From contig CAAHDV010000095.1 in assembly GCA_900770535.1 (NCBI GenBank), positions 1 through 9,099 on the forward strand: DNA of 9,099 nt, in the 5' to 3' direction. The position numbers were made by a program, and so were the translations under genes. This document shows, piece by piece, positions 6,715 to 9,099 of the stretch; the first letter of the stretch is position 1, and the number at the start of each line of letters is the position of its first letter. Source of the stretch: Lachnospiraceae bacterium (GTDB taxonomy: Bacteria > Bacillota > Clostridia > Lachnospirales > Lachnospiraceae). Below the pieces are notes generated by a model, which ran no database searches, was not told where the DNA came from, and saw only the letters and a list, made by a program, of their open reading frames with translations.

Positions 6715-7347
6715 ATGATGAGAAAGATGAACAAGCGTGTGTATGGAGTGATGCTGGCAGCAATGATGGCAGCGGCAGTTTCTGTGACAGCCTGCGGCGG
6801 GCAGAAAAGCACCGGGAAGACCATGAGCGTGCAGACAGAACCACACGATGATTCCAGAGTATCCGAGATGCCGGTTCCGTCATCCGGGGCAGATCAGGCA
6901 GGTGTACAGGAAAATGGAAAAGAAACGGATCAGATTCCAGAAGAATCCGTGGGTATGCCGAATCCGTTTACAGACAATGCCACGCTGGAAGAGGCAGAGA
7001 AAAATGCCGGTTTTTCCATTCAGGTGCCGGACAAAATCGGTGGAGTTTCCGCGACAGCGTTCCGAAATTTAGGCCAGGAAATGCTGGAAGTCATCTATTA
7101 TAATGGCGAGCAGGAAGTGGCAAGAATCCGCAAGAGCCTGGATGACAAGGACAACAGCGGCAATTATGTGGGATATGCTGAGATTCAAAACAAGAAAATC
7201 GGTGACCGGGATGTAACCCTGAAAGGAAATGATGGCAAGGTTGTTCTGGCAATCTGGAATGACGGAGCGTACGGCTATTCCATCTCTGTGGATGAGCCGG
7301 GTGTGAGCCTGGAGGAGATGACAGCGCTGGTTGAGGTCGTGAAATAA
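6715..7347 (+). CDS. Lipoprotein sharing the anti-sigma ectodomain (DUF4367-like)
   Basis: This 210-residue protein has a lipoprotein signal peptide ending in VTAC, with Cys27 as the lipidated residue. A disordered, polar linker follows (about 28-85), then a compact domain at about 89-210. That domain aligns by eye with the outer domain of the anti-sigma factor at the end of this operon. Shared landmarks are GFS at 99-101, RK-SLDDKDNSGNY around 139-151, VTLKGNDG (167-174), LAIW (178-181) and G-YS near 187-189. I did not recognise a catalytic motif, and the DUF4367 comparison is from memory. It should sit on the outer membrane face. Context suggests a sensor, decoy or co-receptor for the signal read by the anti-sigma factor; this is inference. 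AGGAG at 6701-6705 lies 9 bases before ATG 6715; ATG 6718 is also possible. The sigma gene starts 21 bases after its stop. Confidence 0.82.
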   Translation: MMRKMNKRVYGVMLAAMMAAAVSVTACGGQKSTGKTMSVQTEPHDDSRVSEMPVPSSGADQAGVQENGKETDQIPEESVGMPNPFTDNATLEEAEKNAGFSIQVPDKIGGVSATAFRNLGQEMLEVIYYNGEQEVARIRKSLDDKDNSGNYVGYAEIQNKKIGDRDVTLKGNDGKVVLAIWNDGAYGYSISVDEPGVSLEEMTALVEVVK

Positions 7348-7368
7348 GAAAGTACGGGAGAAGTGAGT

Positions 7369-7992
7369 ATGGATTTTGTACTTTGGAACGAAGGAACATT
7401 TTCGGAAAAGGTGTTTTTCGGAATCCGCTTCTGGTTCAGATGGATTGCAGAGAAAGTGGGGAGCGGAAACAGAACTGCAGAGGGGGAAGCAGAGGAAGAT
7501 GAAAAATCCGTCCGTGCTTTCCATCAGAATGCAGAGCGTCTGCTGGATACCCACGGCAGTGCCGTGCTGCGGATGGCTTATTCCTACCTGCACAACATGA
7601 GTGACGCGGAGGATATTCTGCAGGAAACCCTGATCAAATATCTGAAAATACAGCCGGAACTGGAGGGACCGGAGCATGAGAAGGCTTGGCTTCTCCGGGT
7701 GGCAGCAAACTTGAGCAAAAACCGTCTGGACTACAACCGCCTGCGGGATACCGATGAACTGGAAGAAACGCTGGTGAGCCAGGAGCGGGAGGACCTTTCT
7801 TTTCTGTGGGAGGCAGTGAAGCAGCTGCCGGAGGCAAACCGTGAGGTGATCCATCTTTTCTATTATGAGGGATATCCTACCGCTCAGATTGCAAAGATTT
7901 TGAACCGCCGGGAGAGTACGGTGCGGTCGGATCTGCGCAGAGGCCGGGAACGGTTGAAGAAAATTCTGAAGGAGGAGTATGATTTTGAGTAA
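7369..7992 (+). CDS. ECF-family RNA polymerase sigma factor
   Basis: This 207-residue protein should direct RNA polymerase to a stress or envelope regulon when released from the anti-sigma factor encoded next. Region 2 covers about 54-120, with the characteristic AYSYLHNMSDAEDILQETLIKY stretch (70-91). Region 4 covers about 143-200, with LPEANREVIHL and a helix-turn-helix near 171-191 (TAQIAKIL...STVRSDLRRG). Residues 1-47 are an extra N-terminal segment not usual in the family: aromatic and amphipathic at about 14-30 (FFGIRFWFRWIAEK), then acidic. ATG 7369 is chosen because GGGAG at 7356-7360 is 8 bases upstream; an in-frame GTG at 7363 is too close. No in-frame ATG was found between the start and region 2, so the extension appears real. 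The gene overlaps the anti-sigma gene by 8 bases. Confidence 0.93.
   Translation: MDFVLWNEGTFSEKVFFGIRFWFRWIAEKVGSGNRTAEGEAEEDEKSVRAFHQNAERLLDTHGSAVLRMAYSYLHNMSDAEDILQETLIKYLKIQPELEGPEHEKAWLLRVAANLSKNRLDYNRLRDTDELEETLVSQEREDLSFLWEAVKQLPEANREVIHLFYYEGYPTAQIAKILNRRESTVRSDLRRGRERLKKILKEEYDFE
7969..7987 (+). promoter_or_regulatory. Ribosome site deciding a TTG start for the anti-sigma gene
   Basis: AAGGAGG at 7969-7975 lies 9 bases before TTG 7985 but only 3 bases before ATG 7979. The normal spacing therefore favours TTG, giving a protein that begins MSKKYKEIMD. The site is inside the sigma gene, whose stop codon (7990-7992) lies just after the TTG, so translation of the two is likely coupled. 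Confidence 0.6.
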
Positions 7993-8797
7993 GAAGTATA
8001 AAGAAATCATGGATCAGGTCTGGGTGACGGATGAGATGAAACAGCGTGTTCTTCAGAATGTGAAAGCAGAGATGGAAGCGGAAGTTATAGCGGGAATGAA
8101 AGCAGAAAGCAAAATCAGGACGATTCAGAAGCAGAAGTCTGGAGAAACGCCAGAGTCAGGAAAAATCATTCATAGCCGTTTTCTGACCTATGGCAAGACT
8201 TCTAAGTATCTCTCCATCGCAGCCGGTATTATGATGCTGATCATGGGTGGCATGATTGTACCGAAATATACTCAATGTGGTCCGCCTGTGAATCCGACGG
8301 AAACCGCAGTCGGGATAGCACCGGGTGAGACTATGGTGGGTTTTGATGCGCCCGGAGCAGAGGAGTCCCAGAATGAGGCAGGTGGCCAGGCAGGTGCCAT
8401 GGTTGGAAACGGTATGGTGGAAGTGGATTCCCTTGCAGAACTTTCCAAGTCCATTGGTTTTTCGGTGCCGGAAGTGAAATGCATTCCATTTGAAGTGACC
8501 AGCACTGTGTATACAAACGGCTGGAACAAATTCGCCCAGGTGGAATACCAGGGGAAAAGCCAGGATGAAGCAGTGCTGTTTCGCAAAGCCAGAGGAACGG
8601 ATGATATTTCCGGTGATTACAATACTTATTCGGATGTAACGGAGGTTACTGTAAATGAAGTGTCCGTGACATTAAAAGGCGACGACGGGCAGTATAAGCT
8701 GGCTATCTGGCAGCAGGACGGATTTGCATATTCATTGAATTATGAACCGGGTGGAAGTGAGGATGTGTTTGTAGAGATGATCCAGAGTGTTCAGTAA
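7985..8797 (+). CDS. Single-pass membrane anti-sigma factor with DUF4367-like ectodomain
   Basis: This protein of about 270 residues likely holds the adjacent ECF sigma factor inactive at the membrane until a signal arrives. Residues 1-74 are hydrophilic and helix-prone, and should be the cytoplasmic sigma-binding part. No His-x3-Cys-x2-Cys zinc motif of the common ZAS type is present. Residues about 75-93 (YLSIAAGIMMLIMGGMIVP) are one membrane helix. Residues 94-145 are a Gly/Glu-rich linker. The outer domain at about 147-270 shares landmarks with the lipoprotein of the same operon: GFS (158-160), FRKARGTDDISGDY (199-212), VTLKGDDG (228-235), LAIW (239-242) and AYS (248-250). The anti-sigma role rests on gene order, topology and the shared domain rather than on a recognised motif. 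The start could instead be ATG 7979, adding two residues. Confidence 0.8.
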   Translation: MSKKYKEIMDQVWVTDEMKQRVLQNVKAEMEAEVIAGMKAESKIRTIQKQKSGETPESGKIIHSRFLTYGKTSKYLSIAAGIMMLIMGGMIVPKYTQCGPPVNPTETAVGIAPGETMVGFDAPGAEESQNEAGGQAGAMVGNGMVEVDSLAELSKSIGFSVPEVKCIPFEVTSTVYTNGWNKFAQVEYQGKSQDEAVLFRKARGTDDISGDYNTYSDVTEVTVNEVSVTLKGDDGQYKLAIWQQDGFAYSLNYEPGGSEDVFVEMIQSVQ

Positions 8798-8815
8798 ATT
8801 TTTGCAGACACATGG

Positions 8816-8844
8816 TTGACACCACATATGACACCACATATAAT
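8816..8844 (+). promoter_or_regulatory. Perfect consensus promoter of the hicA gene
   Basis: TTGACA at 8816-8821 and TATAAT at 8839-8844, 17 bases apart, match the vegetative consensus at all twelve positions. Transcription should start near 8850, so the ribosome site AGGAGG (8851-8856) lies at or near the very 5' end of the message. A promoter this strong for a toxin gene implies tight repression, probably by the antitoxin. Confidence 0.88.
8817..8840 (+). repeat. Two tandem 12-bp repeats inside the promoter, likely operator
   Basis: TGACACCACATA occurs twice head to tail, at 8817-8828 and 8829-8840, without a mismatch. The first copy overlaps the -35 box and the second enters the -10 box, so a protein bound here would block RNA polymerase. 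HicB-type antitoxins often carry a DNA-binding domain and repress their own operon, which makes this the likely operator. A short inverted repeat TGGT-TGAC-ACCA at 8814-8825 overlaps it. Confidence 0.7.
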
Positions 8845-8864
8845 GAGTGTAGGAGGTATTGAAA

Positions 8865-9099
8865 ATGTCAAAGTGGGATAAACTGATAGCGCGGATATGT
8901 ACTTTGTCAAAGGACCTCCGATTTGACGAATTGCGGAAGGTATTGGAGAGTTATGGATATGAAATGTATGCCCCCAGGAGCGGAAGCAGTCATTACACAT
9001 TCAGAAAAGCAGGCTGTATGCCAATTACGATACCGAAGCATGAACCAATCAAGAAAGTATATGTAGAAATGGTAAGGCAGATTGTAGAAAGTGAGGCGA
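8865..9099 (+). CDS. hicA: HicA-family toxin, cut by the window end
   Basis: The first 78 residues of a small protein are visible and the frame is still open at the window edge. It matches the HicA (YcfA) mRNA-cleaving toxin family: a double-stranded-RNA-binding-like fold whose catalytic histidine lies in a G-S-x-H context, here His43 in RSGSSHYTFRK. An N-terminal helix with FDELRKVLESYGYE (20-33) and the ITIPKHEPIKKVYVEMV segment (54-70) are typical of the family. AGGAGG at 8851-8856 is 8 bases before the ATG. Its antitoxin (HicB) would be expected just downstream, outside the window. Most HicA proteins are about 60-80 residues, so the stop should be near. It has its own promoter and is separate from the sigma operon. 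Confidence 0.85.
   Translation, partial: MSKWDKLIARICTLSKDLRFDELRKVLESYGYEMYAPRSGSSHYTFRKAGCMPITIPKHEPIKKVYVEMVRQIVESEA

Overview
The window looks like chromosomal DNA from a Lachnospiraceae-type member of the Clostridia. The grounds are strong AGGAGG-type ribosome binding sites, moderate GC content by eye, lipoprotein signals ending in TAC-GG, clostridial-style L,D-transpeptidases, and an ECF sigma factor paired with a non-zinc, single-pass anti-sigma protein. All recognisable genes are on the + strand.

Layout. (1) 1-157: a run of three hairpins, then the ribosome binding site of the first gene. (2) 158-3664: two tandem paralogous L,D-transpeptidases for cell-wall cross-linking. One has a cleavable signal peptide. 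The other has an N-terminal membrane anchor and a long low-complexity tail after its catalytic domain. (3) 3665-3855: a good vegetative promoter followed by a terminator-like hairpin inside the leader of the next gene. (4) 3856-6402: a complete polar amino-acid ABC importer, made of a binding lipoprotein, a permease and an ATPase, with a GC-rich hairpin after the binding-protein gene. (5) 6403-6714: no gene, but a remarkable rod-shaped inverted repeat of about 170 bp, then an ECF-type promoter. (6) 6715-8797: an apparent three-gene signalling operon of lipoprotein, ECF sigma factor and membrane anti-sigma factor. (7) 8816-9099: a perfect consensus promoter carrying two tandem 12-bp repeats, driving a HicA-family toxin gene cut by the window edge.

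How the parts work together. The importer genes form a conventional uptake unit whose expression may be tuned by conditional termination in the leader and by the hairpin after the binding-protein gene. In the sigma operon, the lipoprotein and the outer domain of the anti-sigma factor are visibly homologous. This suggests a lipoprotein that binds the same signal or partner as the anti-sigma sensor. A promoter of the kind ECF factors use lies just upstream, suggesting positive autoregulation.

The two strongest leads for something undescribed are the rod-shaped element at 6415-6583, whose mismatch pattern points to an RNA made from the minus strand, and the twin-ectodomain sigma operon. No mobile-element genes, CRISPR array, tRNA or rRNA were seen.
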